A stretch of DNA of 64,000 nucleotides from Halorussus halophilus (GTDB lineage Archaea; Halobacteriota; Halobacteria; Halobacteriales; Haladaptataceae): positions 1,736,001-1,800,000 of the forward strand of contig NZ_CP044523.1 of NCBI RefSeq assembly GCF_008831545.1, written 5' to 3'. This document shows, piece by piece, positions 8,986 to 17,407 of this stretch. Below the pieces are notes generated by a model. It ran no database searches and was not told where the DNA came from. It worked only from the letters and a program-made list of their open reading frames with translations. A program made the translations under genes and the position numbers. Numbering within the stretch: position 1 is the first letter of the stretch; each line of letters opens with the position of its first letter.

Positions 8986-9819
8986 ATGAGCGACAGGCGC
9001 GACGACTGGGACGACGAAGACGACCCCGAGGAGTTAGACGAACGCGTCGCGGACCTCGAAGCGCGAATGCGCGACCTCAGGACGGAGATGACGCGCCCGC
9101 CGGAGGGACCGATGGGATTGCCGCGTCCGCCGACGCCCCGCGAAGTTCTCTCGTTTACTGGCGAGTACGCTATTCCGACCGTTATCGCCATTCTGGAGGC
9201 GAACATCCGCGCGCTGGAGATGCTCCAACAGGTCGTGAAAGTACTGGACCCGAACCACAGCGTGACCGAGGAGGGCCGCGACCGACTCGAATCACGAGCG
9301 GCAGACGCGAGTCGCGCCACTCTCGACAGACTCGAAAGCGCTCTCGGCGAAGTCGAGACGGCCATCAACGAGGGGAACCTGCCACGCGAAGGCGAAGCCC
9401 GCGACATCTTACAGGACGCTCGCCGCATCAACCGCGACATCCGCGACCGGGTGCGCGAGAGTCAGGAACGAGCGGACGAAGCGCGAGCGAACGAGCGCGA
9501 GGAACGCGACCGCGACAGCGCCCGCGCCCAGGACCGTGACGCTCCACCCACCGACATCGAGGACCGAGGAACGACTATCGAACTCGACGGTGACGACGGC
9601 GACGACGAGGAAGACGACCGCGGTCAAGTAGACGTAGACGCCGAACTGCGCTCTATCAAAGACGAAATCGACGGACCAGAGGCCGACGGCGACGACGAGG
9701 TTGACGACCAGGAGGATTTGAGCGAAGACGAATCGACTGACGCCGACACGAAAACGGACGCGGATGCGAGAACAGACGAAGACGCGGAAGCGGACAACGA
9801 CGACTCGGACGACGAGTAG
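8986..9819 (+). CDS. Acidic coiled-coil haloarchaeal protein (DUF7547-like)
   Basis: The protein has 277 residues from ATG 8986, which follows a TATA-like CTCTTTACC about 30 nt upstream. It starts with a coiled coil (residues 15-35). A conserved hydrophobic helical block follows (FTGEYAIPTVIAILEANI, about 55-72, then VVKVLDPN), then a long charged helix (90-165) and a very acidic D/E-rich tail. No signal peptide or clear membrane span is present. Function is unknown; the layout suggests a scaffold or membrane-associated protein. Open frame upstream of 8986 is a shadow of the acetyltransferase gene. Confidence 0.75.
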   Translation: MSDRRDDWDDEDDPEELDERVADLEARMRDLRTEMTRPPEGPMGLPRPPTPREVLSFTGEYAIPTVIAILEANIRALEMLQQVVKVLDPNHSVTEEGRDRLESRAADASRATLDRLESALGEVETAINEGNLPREGEARDILQDARRINRDIRDRVRESQERADEARANEREERDRDSARAQDRDAPPTDIEDRGTTIELDGDDGDDEEDDRGQVDVDAELRSIKDEIDGPEADGDDEVDDQEDLSEDESTDADTKTDADARTDEDAEADNDDSDDE

Positions 9820-9843
9820 ACTCCTATCGAGGACGGCGAACCG

Positions 9844-10398
9844 CTACTCCGAAGAGGCGGACTGTCCCCAAACTTTCTGATACAACCGCACCAGCGGTCG
9901 AGGCTGCGATATCGACGGATGCCCGGCCACCACTGCGGTGAGTGCGGCCAGTATTCCGACGACGAGCACCGCGTAGTTCGCGGCGTCGTTAGTCGCACGC
10001 ACTACGTCAAGCGAGTACAATGCTGGCGTCAGCGGATACAGCGGCATGACGCCCCACGGGTTCAGCACGTCCGCGATTAGATGCGCGACGATAGCGAACC
10101 AGCCGAGGAAGAACGCCCACAGCGCGCCGACGGTCGCGTCACGGCGCGACCGACCGTAGAGTGACCCGGACAACGCGACGACGCAGAACGCGCCGACGGC
10201 GACCGCGAACCATAGCGTGTGAGTCACGCCGCGGTGGACGAGAAAGTCGAACTGACCGTCGATGTCGGGTAACAACGTAAGCGAGAGGACGACGCCGCCA
10301 CCCGACAACGCGTCCCGTACGTACCCTCGTTTCAGTAAGACGTACCCCAAGAATGCGTACAACAGCAGTGCCATCCCATAATGCCCCGGCGGGAACAT
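9844..10398 (-). CDS. Membrane-bound metal-dependent hydrolase, YdjM/DUF457 family
   Basis: The protein has 184 residues from ATG 10398; the frame continues to 10488 but the family start MFPPGHYGMALLLYAF fits. It has several hydrophobic segments and the family's metal-binding motifs: PPGHYG near the start, LLPDIDGQFD, HRGVTHT, and HLIADVLNPWGV. These His/Asp clusters are those of LexA-regulated YdjM-type proteins. It is an integral membrane protein whose substrate is unknown. It converges on the acidic coiled-coil gene with a 24-bp gap and is divergent from tatA. Confidence 0.85.
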   Translation of the reverse strand: MFPPGHYGMALLLYAFLGYVLLKRGYVRDALSGGGVVLSLTLLPDIDGQFDFLVHRGVTHTLWFAVAVGAFCVVALSGSLYGRSRRDATVGALWAFFLGWFAIVAHLIADVLNPWGVMPLYPLTPALYSLDVVRATNDAANYAVLVVGILAALTAVVAGHPSISQPRPLVRLYQKVWGQSASSE

Positions 10399-10502
10399 AC
10401 CACGAAGCGTCCACTCCCGCCTTGTAAATCTATCCCTTGTTAAAGCATCTAGAAAAAGATAAGCGAATAATTGATAATTCGTGCTCACGTACTAGAATCG
10501 CT

Positions 10503-10751
10503 ATGAATTTGCTACCACTGTTCGGCCCGATCCCCGGTGGGATGGAGATGATGGTCATCCTCCTCATCGTCATCTTGTTGTTCGGTGCGAACAAACTCCC
10601 GAAACTCGCCCGCTCGACGGGCGAAGCGATGGGCGAATTCAAGAAAGGCCGCGAAGACATCGAGCGCGAGATTCAGGAGGCCGCAAACGGCGTCGAACAG
10701 CGAGACGAAGAGTACGAGACGGAGCATACGGACGACGAGACGACGGCCTGA
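10503..10751 (+). CDS. tatA: Twin-arginine translocase subunit TatA/E
   Basis: This 82-residue protein has a single N-terminal membrane helix (MEMMVILLIVILLFG), then the FGANKLPKLARSTGEAMGEFKKG amphipathic-helix signature of TatA, and a short acidic tail. It forms the pore-like oligomer of the Tat pathway in the cytoplasmic membrane. The start is ATG 10503; the extra upstream residues of the open frame lie in promoter DNA. At least six proteins in this window carry RR signals that would use the system. No tatC is present nearby. Confidence 0.92.
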   Translation: MNLLPLFGPIPGGMEMMVILLIVILLFGANKLPKLARSTGEAMGEFKKGREDIEREIQEAANGVEQRDEEYETEHTDDETTA

Positions 10752-10819
10752 ACCGCTCTTTCTGCGATGCGCTCACACAGGCGAACAGCGGAGCAGACAG
10801 TCTCGTGGATGCCCGTCTT

Positions 10820-11200
10820 TTACTTCCAAATCAGTCCCGACACGCTCCCACTCAAAACAACCTCGTCAGCCTCGTTCCGGCAGGTAATCGACGCGTCGAG
10901 GTCGTACCGGTCGTCGTGTTCTTCGACGCGGTCGCTGACCATCTCGCAGGTGATGGTCTGGCCGGTGTACACCGGTCGGCGAAACTCGAACTCGACCCAC
11001 CGGGCGAGAACCTCGATTTCGCTCCCGAGTTTCGTGGGCATCGTCGCGGTGAGCAACCCCTGTACCATCAGTCGGCCGTCCTCGTCCGGTTCGAGGTGTC
11101 GCGGTTGCTCGTCACCGGACACTTCGGCGAACTCCCGCACTTCTTCTGTGGTGAACGTCCGCTCGAAGGTCCGTACCTCGCCTTCTTCGGGAACTTTCAT
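10820..11200 (-). CDS. MaoC/hot-dog fold dehydratase-like protein
   Basis: The protein has 126 residues from ATG 11200; an in-frame ATG at 11221 is possible. It has the hot-dog pattern TFTTEEVREFAEVSGDEQP with D and H near the usual (R)-hydratase catalytic spot (the H of RHLEPDED), then VQGLLTATMPTKLG. FRRPVYTGQTITCE is the central strand pair. Family members hydrate enoyl-CoA or bind acyl-CoA. The partner thiolase/DUF35 and acyl-CoA synthetase genes in the next 9 kb make acyl-CoA metabolism a fair context, though no operon link is visible. Confidence 0.78.
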   Translation of the reverse strand: MKVPEEGEVRTFERTFTTEEVREFAEVSGDEQPRHLEPDEDGRLMVQGLLTATMPTKLGSEIEVLARWVEFEFRRPVYTGQTITCEMVSDRVEEHDDRYDLDASITCRNEADEVVLSGSVSGLIWK

Positions 11201-11265
11201 AACTGCAATCTTCACGGCCACCCGTTAAGGAACCTTCGCGCTCCCGTCAGTCAGTGACGAACACA

Positions 11266-11706
11266 TCAATCGGCGACGACGCCGTAGAACGATTCGGCGA
11301 GGCGCGGGAACGCTCCCACAGAGAGCGCACCGACCCCGAACGCGAATCCGACCGCCAGCAACGGCGACCACGCGGTCAGCGACGCCCCGCCGAAGGCGGC
11401 GAGAGCAAGGGTGGCGTTGTAGTAGACCACTCGAAAGAGAATAAGCCACGGCGTCATCGACACCCAGCCGCGAACCTCGGTCCAGAGCGGCGCGACCCAG
11501 CCACCGCGAATCAGTGCGCCACCGAGAACCATCGTCAGCCACGCGACGAACGTGGTCGCCTTGACGCCGAACCAGTCCAAATCAGCACTCGTCAGTGCCC
11601 ACCAGAGCGTGGGCAGTGCCAGCAACGACACGTCGGCGAACACGTAGGCGATGTCGTCGAGAAAGACGCCGAAACTGTCTTTCTCCGAACTCGTCGCCTC
11701 TCCCAT
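11266..11706 (-). CDS. Hypothetical integral membrane protein
   Basis: The protein has 146 residues from ATG 11706. Four hydrophobic segments are visible: VFADVSLLALPTLWWAL, TTFVAWLTMVLGGALI, TPWLILFRVVYYNATLALAAF and SPLLAVGFAFGVGALSVGAF. Charged residues are few. It is not assigned to a family. The upstream open frame to 11772 (Arg-rich) is probably not translated. It lies downstream of the hairpin cluster. Confidence 0.65.
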   Translation of the reverse strand: MGEATSSEKDSFGVFLDDIAYVFADVSLLALPTLWWALTSADLDWFGVKATTFVAWLTMVLGGALIRGGWVAPLWTEVRGWVSMTPWLILFRVVYYNATLALAAFGGASLTAWSPLLAVGFAFGVGALSVGAFPRLAESFYGVVAD

Positions 11707-11844
11707 TCCGTGCCACGACTGTCGCCGCCGATTTTGGGCTGGGCGCGTCTGCCTGCTCGGCCGGTCTGCCATCTCCCGGCACTACTGCACCCGCTGGCAA
11801 AAATTTATGGTACAGTGATAGGACGAACGTTGAAATGCGAAGAC

Positions 11845-12085
11845 GGAACCAACTCGGCCCGGACGTTTCAGGTCGCTCGCGTGCGAGCGACCGCCAGTCC
11901 GTGTAGCCAGAACGGCCACCGACGGCGGCCGTTCGGGCCGAGCTACAATGTCGCTTCAGGCCTGCTCGAACCTTCTCGTTTTGATTCCCGGCGGCCGCAT
12001 AGACGCGGCCTTAGAGGGAATCAAACCTAACAGATTTGAATCTGAGCGCGCACACGAGAGTGCGCTTAGGCAGATTCAAATCTGT
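11845..12085. repeat. Cluster of four perfect hairpins with a shared repeat module
   Basis: This gap holds four hairpins: 11871-11892 (arms GGTCGCTCGC, 2-nt loop), 11910-11934 (arms GAACGGCC), 11980-12025 (outer arms TTTGATTCCC, inner arms GGCCGC) and 12030-12085 (perfect 15-bp outer arms, inner GTGCGCT pair). The first hairpin with its flanks (11847-11906) matches the module at 30131-30200 read in the opposite orientation. The last hairpin overlaps the 3' end of the DUF35 gene (stop 12066-12068) and may act as its terminator. No gene is seen between 11707 and 12065. Confidence 0.75.
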
Positions 12086-12431
12086 ACCCATCCCAGTCCT
12101 GACTCTCGCGCTCCCGAATGCCAGCGTCGGGGTCGCGGAGTTCCTCGGCGTAAACCGGTCGAACCTCGTCGCCAATCTCCACCTCTGCATCCTCGACCAA
12201 CTGGCCAATCGCGCGAACAGATTCGCCATCCACTTCGAACTCTACGATAGCGAGCGAGTTCGGTTGCCGGACGCCCGGTGGTGTCGCCGTGCTGGTCGTC
12301 CACGTCACGACTTCGCCGGTCTCGTCGCTCAAATCTACGCTTTCGACCTGCTCCTCGCCACAGTCGGGACAGAGTTCGTGGCCGGGATAGGTCAGGTGGC
12401 CGTTCGGACAGCGGTGTGCGTCGAGAGACAT
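12066..12431 (-). CDS. Zn-ribbon OB-fold protein (DUF35)
   Basis: This 121-residue protein has an N-terminal rubredoxin-like zinc ribbon (HRCPNGH then CPDCG) followed by an OB-fold. It belongs to the DUF35 acyl-CoA-associated family, which in archaea bridges thiolase and HMG-CoA synthase and channels acyl-CoA. The start codon abuts the thiolase stop with no gap (12431/12432), so the two are translationally coupled. The last codons lie in the arm of a 15-bp hairpin. HMG-CoA synthase itself is not in the window. Confidence 0.88.
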   Translation of the reverse strand: MSLDAHRCPNGHLTYPGHELCPDCGEEQVESVDLSDETGEVVTWTTSTATPPGVRQPNSLAIVEFEVDGESVRAIGQLVEDAEVEIGDEVRPVYAEELRDPDAGIRERESQDWDGYRFESA

Positions 12432-13583
12432 CTATGGTTCCTCCAGAATCGTCGTCGTCACGCAGTTGCCGAACCCGCCGACGTTGCAGGCCAGACCGAC
12501 ATCGGCCTCGACCTGTCGGTCTCCGGCGTCGCCGAGCAACTGCTGGTGTAGTTCGTACGCCTGTGCGACGCCGCTCGCGCCGAGCGGGTGACCCTTCGAC
12601 TTGAGGCCGCCAGAGGTGTTGATGGGTAACTCACCGTCACGGTCGGTGACGCCCTCCTCGACGGCTTTCCAGCCTTCGCCCTGCTCGAAGAAGCCGACCG
12701 CTTCGCTCTGCAGGAATTCGAGGATGGTGAACATGTCGTGCAGTTCCGCCACGTCCACGTCTTCCGGACTCCGGTCGGCCATCTCGTAGGCCTGTTCGGA
12801 ACTTTCGACCGCGCCGCCCATCACCGTCGGGTCGTCGCGCTCGTGGACGACGTGGGTGTCTGTCGCGCCGCCGATGCCGGAGACGACTGTGTAGTCGGTG
12901 GCGACTTCCTCGGCCACGGATTCCGGGCAGAACAGCAGTGCCGCGCTCCCGTCGGTAATCGGGCAGAAGTCGTACAGTCGAAGCGGGTCAGCCACGATTG
13001 GCGACTCCATGACCGTCTCCAAATCGACTTTCTTTCGGAACTGGGCGTGCGGGTTGTCCAGTCCATTCTCGTGGTTCTTTACGGCGACCTTCGCTAGACT
13101 CTCGCGCGGCGCGTCGTACTCGTGGAGGTACCGGCGCGCGGTCAGTCCCGCGAACGAGGGCAGGGTCACGCCGTGCTTGTATTCGACGGGATGGGTTAAC
13201 GAGGCGATTACGTCCGTCGATTCCGCCGTCGTCCGGTGGGTCATCTTCTCGCCGCCCACGAGGAGTGTCATCTCTGACGCGCCGGAGGCGATAGACTGCC
13301 ACGCGGCGTAGATGCCCGCGCCGCCGGACGCGGAGGTCTGGTCTACTCGTTGGGTGTACGCCGGCAACGCGCCGAGGTCGTGCGCCAAGGCGTTCGGTAC
13401 GCCCGTCTGGCCCTCGAACTCGCCGCTCGCCATGTTCGAGACGTACAGATGCTCTACGTCGTCGGGGTCGATGTTCGCGTCGGCGAGGCACTCGCGGCCC
13501 GCTTGCGCGAGCAGTTCGCGTAGCCACGCGTCACGCTCGCCGAACTGCGTCATCGACGCGCCGATGATTGCGACACGGTCCAT
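12432..13583 (-). CDS. Thiolase-family protein, catalytic Cys replaced by Ser
   Basis: The protein has 383 residues of the SCP2/archaeal thiolase type. The start is ATG 13583; a TATA-like CTATAAAT about 25-30 nt upstream supports a leaderless message and argues against GTG 13592. The C-terminal catalytic elements are present (SKGHPLGASG; CNVGGFGNC). However, the nucleophile position, normally CASG, reads QTSASGG with Ser (about residue 84, codon TCC). Claisen condensation or thiolysis by the usual mechanism is therefore doubtful unless another Cys substitutes. It is co-transcribed with DUF35 and is probably in an acyl-CoA binding or condensing complex. Confidence 0.87.
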   Translation of the reverse strand: MDRVAIIGASMTQFGERDAWLRELLAQAGRECLADANIDPDDVEHLYVSNMASGEFEGQTGVPNALAHDLGALPAYTQRVDQTSASGGAGIYAAWQSIASGASEMTLLVGGEKMTHRTTAESTDVIASLTHPVEYKHGVTLPSFAGLTARRYLHEYDAPRESLAKVAVKNHENGLDNPHAQFRKKVDLETVMESPIVADPLRLYDFCPITDGSAALLFCPESVAEEVATDYTVVSGIGGATDTHVVHERDDPTVMGGAVESSEQAYEMADRSPEDVDVAELHDMFTILEFLQSEAVGFFEQGEGWKAVEEGVTDRDGELPINTSGGLKSKGHPLGASGVAQAYELHQQLLGDAGDRQVEADVGLACNVGGFGNCVTTTILEEP

Positions 13584-13707
13584 GTCCTCCACGAGTCACC
13601 CCGAGGATTTATAGCTTCGAGATGTGGGCAAGCGACGAATCCACGAGGAGACGGCAGACCGTGACGGCGGGAACAACCTAATACCCGTGCGTCCCAGAGC
13701 AGAGACC

Positions 13708-14013
13708 ATGGGGGACGAAGACGACCTGAGTTCGATTTCGGGGTTGCCGGACGAGTTGGGAATCGACGAGGACCTCGGCCGCGCCGAGCAACGACTGCGC
13801 GTCCGCGTGGACGAGCGAACCTACGGCAAGTCGATGACCATCGTAGAGGGGTTCGACCCCTCCGGCGTGGACCTGAAGGACCTCGCCTCGGAACTCAAAT
13901 CGAAACTCGCGACTGGGGGCACCGTAGACGACGACCGCATCGAGTTGCAGGGAGACCACCGCGACCGGGTAGTCGAACTCTTGGGCGAGCAGGGCTTCGA
14001 AGTGGAGACGTAA
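13708..14013 (+). CDS. SUI1-family translation initiation factor aIF1
   Basis: The protein has 101 residues from ATG 13708, with a TATA-like CCTAATAC about 28 nt before it (leaderless). A short acidic N-terminal arm precedes the SUI1 fold, with the YGKSMTIVEGF strand and a C-terminal GDHRDRVVELLGEQGF helix-strand. It is homologous to eIF1, which monitors start-codon selection on the small ribosomal subunit. Confidence 0.92.
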   Translation: MGDEDDLSSISGLPDELGIDEDLGRAEQRLRVRVDERTYGKSMTIVEGFDPSGVDLKDLASELKSKLATGGTVDDDRIELQGDHRDRVVELLGEQGFEVET

Positions 14014-14060
14014 GCCCCGCTACCCAGAGTTATTTTAGATTCCAGTCCGCCTGTTAGCGT

Positions 14061-15032
14061 ATGCTCCCGCGCGTTCACGTCGTCGCAACCGGCGGCACAA
14101 TCGCCAGCACGCCCGGCGAGAACGGGGCCGCTCCGTCCATCTCCGGCGAAGACCTCCTCAACTCGGTGCCAGCACTCGAAGCGAAAGCCGACCTCTCCGT
14201 CGAGTCAGTCTCGCAAGTTCCCGGCTTCGACGTAGACTTCGAGGTCATGGCCGACGTCGGCGAGGCCGCCCGAGAGGCCGTCGAAGACGGCGCTGACGCT
14301 ATCGTCGTCACCCACGGCACGGACACGCTGGCCGAGACGGCCTACTTCCTCGATTTGACCCTCTCGGTCCCGATTCCCGTCGTCGTCACGGGCGCACAAC
14401 GACGACTGGACGAATCGAGTTCCGACGCGCCGGCGAATCTGCTCGCGGCGGTCAGGGCCGCAACGCACCCGCGCGTCAGCGAGGGCGTCTTCGTCGCGTT
14501 CGACGACGAACTCCACGCTGCGCGCGACGTTCGGAAGGTCCACACGCACAAACTCGCGGCGTTCGACTCGCCGAACGACGGCCCAGTGGCGACGCTGATG
14601 CGCGACGAGATAAGTTTCCACCGCGAACCGGACAGCGAGTCGGTGTACCTGCCCGCCGCTTCCACTGACGCGGACGTAGCAGTCGTCCTCTCTGGCGCGG
14701 GCGTCTCGGGTGCCCAATTCGAACGCGCTGTCGAATCCGGCGCGGATGGTCTCGTCGTCGCCGGAACGGGTCTCGGAAACGTCACGAGTGACCTCGGCGA
14801 AGCCATCTCTGACGCCGTCGAAGCGGGCGTCCCCGTCGTCGTCACGTCGCGCTGTCACGCAGGTCGGACGGGTGCAGTGTACGGCACTCCCGGCGGCGGC
14901 CAGACGCTACGAGTTGCGGGCGCGATTTCGGGCGGTGACCTGCCGTCGTGGAAGGCCCGCGTGAAGTTAGCACTGGCACTTCGAGCGGCCGACGACCCCG
15001 ACGATGTCGAGTCGTTCTTCGACTCCTCGTGA
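14061..15032 (+). CDS. L-asparaginase
   Basis: The protein has 323 residues. The first catalytic Thr is in VVATGGTIAST and the second in VVTHGTDTLAET. GAQRRLDESSSDAPANL is the conserved substrate loop and DDELHAARDVRKVHTHKL a dimer/active-site segment. It converts asparagine to aspartate plus ammonia. No signal peptide is present, so the enzyme is cytoplasmic (type I-like). TTATTTTAG about 25 nt upstream is a plausible TATA element. Confidence 0.92.
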   Translation: MLPRVHVVATGGTIASTPGENGAAPSISGEDLLNSVPALEAKADLSVESVSQVPGFDVDFEVMADVGEAAREAVEDGADAIVVTHGTDTLAETAYFLDLTLSVPIPVVVTGAQRRLDESSSDAPANLLAAVRAATHPRVSEGVFVAFDDELHAARDVRKVHTHKLAAFDSPNDGPVATLMRDEISFHREPDSESVYLPAASTDADVAVVLSGAGVSGAQFERAVESGADGLVVAGTGLGNVTSDLGEAISDAVEAGVPVVVTSRCHAGRTGAVYGTPGGGQTLRVAGAISGGDLPSWKARVKLALALRAADDPDDVESFFDSS

Positions 15033-15118
15033 CACGGCGATGGAGTTCCACAGTTAGAGTGTTGTAATTAACAGCTGATTATCAGATTTGAACAACCGGG
15101 GCATACTTATTGCTTTTT

Positions 15119-15135
15119 AGATACGTATTGTATCT
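15119..15135. promoter_or_regulatory. Palindrome upstream of the histidine-kinase gene
   Basis: AGATAC-GTATT-GTATCT is a perfect 6-bp inverted repeat in an AT-rich stretch, about 130 bp before the kinase ATG. It sits just after a TATA-like TACTTATT (about 15104). This is a candidate operator and transcription start region for the 15263 gene. The regulator is unknown. Confidence 0.45.
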
Positions 15136-15262
15136 GAGAGACCGGAGTGGCGACCCCCGAAAGCTGTAGACGGGGTATTCGACGGTCGAAACGTGGTATC
15201 GGCCTTCGAGTAGTCTCGCTTGGAAACGCCACCCCACTGTCAGGATTCAACAATATGCACCG

Positions 15263-17311
15263 ATGATGTGGCAATGGCAATGGACGCCGTACACAGTCCC
15301 GCTGTTACTGGCGACGGTCGTCACGGCCGGATTAGCAGGCTACGCCCTCACGCAGTGGCGACGACACTCCCACCGACCGAGTAGAGTGGCGTTCGGACTG
15401 CTCATGCTCTCGACGAGCGTTTGGGCGCTCGGCGACGCGCTCCAACTGGCTAGCGTCGGACTCGGACCGAAGTTCGTCTGGCGGGTCGTCGCGTACGTCG
15501 GGCACAACTTCGCACCGGCGACACTGCTCGTGTTCGCGCTCCTCTATGCGAACCGCGAGGAGGCGCTGACTCGCGGTAGAATAGGCGTACTGGCGGCCGA
15601 ACCGCTCGTCGCGAGTGTCTTGGTAGCCCCGACGACGCCACTCCACGGATTCATTTGGACCGACCTCGACGTGACGACCGTCGAGTTGTTCTACGTCCTC
15701 GACCGGAGTTTCGGCCCGTGGTACTGGCTGAACACCGCGTACAACTACGTCCTCATCCTCATCGCAATCTACCTGCTGGTTCGGACGGTTCTGGACTCTC
15801 CGGAGCAGTACCGCGGCCAACTCGGCGCGCTCGGGGTGGCAATCGTCCCGCCGTTCGTCGCGAACGTCGCGTGGGTCGTCGGACTGACGAGCGTAGATTT
15901 CACCTCGATGTCGTTCGCCTTCACAGGGGCCGCGTTGGCGTTCGCCGTCTTCCGGTACCAGTTCCTCGAACTCGTGCCCATCGCGCGAGACACCGTGGTC
16001 GAGCGGATGCGCGACGGCTACATCGTCGCCGACGACGAGGGGCGAATCGTGGACCTGAACCCGGCAGCGTGCGACCTCCTCGGGGTGACACGAGACGCGG
16101 TCGGTCGTCCGTCCGACGAAGTCGTTCCGGAGTGTGCGGAGATTCTGGCCGACGAGCAGGTCGAACAGTCGGAACTCGTCTTCGAGGACGGCGACGACCG
16201 ACGCTACGTCACCGTACGCGCTTCGACGCTCGACAGCGGCGGGCGGTTGTTGATACTCCACGACGTCACCGACCGGAAGAGTGCAGAACGACGCTTTCAG
16301 GCGCTCTTCGAACACTCCTCCGACCTCCTCACGGTGTTGGACCCCGACGGGACGATACAGTATCAGAGTCCGTCCATCGAGCGAATCATGGAGTACGAGA
16401 CGACGGCGGTCGTCGGTCGTTCGATGCTCGACTTCGTCCATCCCGACGACCGAGAGACGGTCGCCGACGAACTCTTCAAAATCGCGCGAAACGACGACTA
16501 TCGAGCGAACATCGAGTACCGATTCCGAAACGCCGACGGCGAGTGGCGAACCGTCGAGACGCGCGGGCGCAGTCTCCTCGACGACCCGGCGGTGGGCGGC
16601 ATCGTCGCCAACACGCGTGACATCACCGACCGAAAGGAGCGCGAGCGGACACTCGAACGACAGAACGAACGACTCGACCAGTTCGCCAGCGTCGTCTCCC
16701 ACGACCTGCGCAACCCGCTGAACGTCTCGAAGGGGTACGTCGAACTGGCGCGCGAAGAGGACGACACGAGCTATCTTCCGCGCGTGGAACAGGCGAACGA
16801 GCGCATGGAGCGCATCATCGGGGACGTGCTGACGCTCGCTCGGGAGGGCCAGAGCGTCAACGAGACCGCGCCGGTTTCGCTCCCGGAGGCAGTCGAGGAG
16901 TCGTGGACGACCGCCAAAACCGGGGATGCGACCCTGTGCGTCGAGACCGACGTGACGGTCTCGGCCGACCGCACACGACTGTTGCGACTGTTCGAGAACC
17001 TGTTTCGAAATTCGATCGAACACGGCGGTGAGCAAGATAGCGGCGAAGCGCTAACGGTTCGGGTCGGCGCGCTCGAAGACGACTCGGGCTTCTACGTCGC
17101 AGACGACGGCCCCGGCATCGCCCCCGAAAAGCGCGACCGCGTCTTCGAAGGGGGCTACACCACCGGCGATAACGGGACTGGCCTCGGCCTCTCCATCGTC
17201 GCAGACATCGCCAGTGCCCACGGCTGGGACGTGACCGTCGGCGAGGGAGAAGACGGGGGCGCGCGCTTCGAAGTTACTGGCGTCGAACTGCTCGACATCG
17301 ACAAAAGCTAA
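15263..17311 (+). CDS. Membrane sensor histidine kinase (7TM + 2 PAS + HisKA + HATPase)
   Basis: The protein has 682 residues. It begins with about seven membrane helices (residues 10-230) of the HisKA_7TM type. A PAS domain (about 245-340) and a second PAS plus PAC (about 345-465, with the GEWRTVETRGRSL strand) follow. The H-box VVSHDLRNPLNV has His480, and the HATPase shows NLFRNSIEHGG (N-box), DDGPGIAP and NGTGLGLSIV. It autophosphorylates and would pass phosphate to an unlinked response regulator; none is adjacent. The ATG 15263 is the first of two consecutive Met codons. It is the same kinase type, with very similar H-box wording, as the one at 38121. Confidence 0.92.
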   Translation: MMWQWQWTPYTVPLLLATVVTAGLAGYALTQWRRHSHRPSRVAFGLLMLSTSVWALGDALQLASVGLGPKFVWRVVAYVGHNFAPATLLVFALLYANREEALTRGRIGVLAAEPLVASVLVAPTTPLHGFIWTDLDVTTVELFYVLDRSFGPWYWLNTAYNYVLILIAIYLLVRTVLDSPEQYRGQLGALGVAIVPPFVANVAWVVGLTSVDFTSMSFAFTGAALAFAVFRYQFLELVPIARDTVVERMRDGYIVADDEGRIVDLNPAACDLLGVTRDAVGRPSDEVVPECAEILADEQVEQSELVFEDGDDRRYVTVRASTLDSGGRLLILHDVTDRKSAERRFQALFEHSSDLLTVLDPDGTIQYQSPSIERIMEYETTAVVGRSMLDFVHPDDRETVADELFKIARNDDYRANIEYRFRNADGEWRTVETRGRSLLDDPAVGGIVANTRDITDRKERERTLERQNERLDQFASVVSHDLRNPLNVSKGYVELAREEDDTSYLPRVEQANERMERIIGDVLTLAREGQSVNETAPVSLPEAVEESWTTAKTGDATLCVETDVTVSADRTRLLRLFENLFRNSIEHGGEQDSGEALTVRVGALEDDSGFYVADDGPGIAPEKRDRVFEGGYTTGDNGTGLGLSIVADIASAHGWDVTVGEGEDGGARFEVTGVELLDIDKS

Positions 17312-17407
17312 CCTGCTACGCGGTGTAGGAACAGTGGTGCGTACTCCGAAGTAACGTCGGAAAACACCGAGCGAAGACACGCCGAGTAGGCACTCCGGAG
17401 GGGAGGT

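Noticed and set aside
9844-10488. Longer N-terminus for the YdjM-like protein (start at 10488)
   Set aside because: The extra 30 residues are not family-like and would overlap the tatA upstream region. ATG 10398 begins the conserved PPGHYG block.
15332-17035. 567-residue minus-strand frame opposite the histidine kinase
   Set aside because: Shadow frame. The plus strand carries unmistakable PAS, H-box and HATPase motifs.
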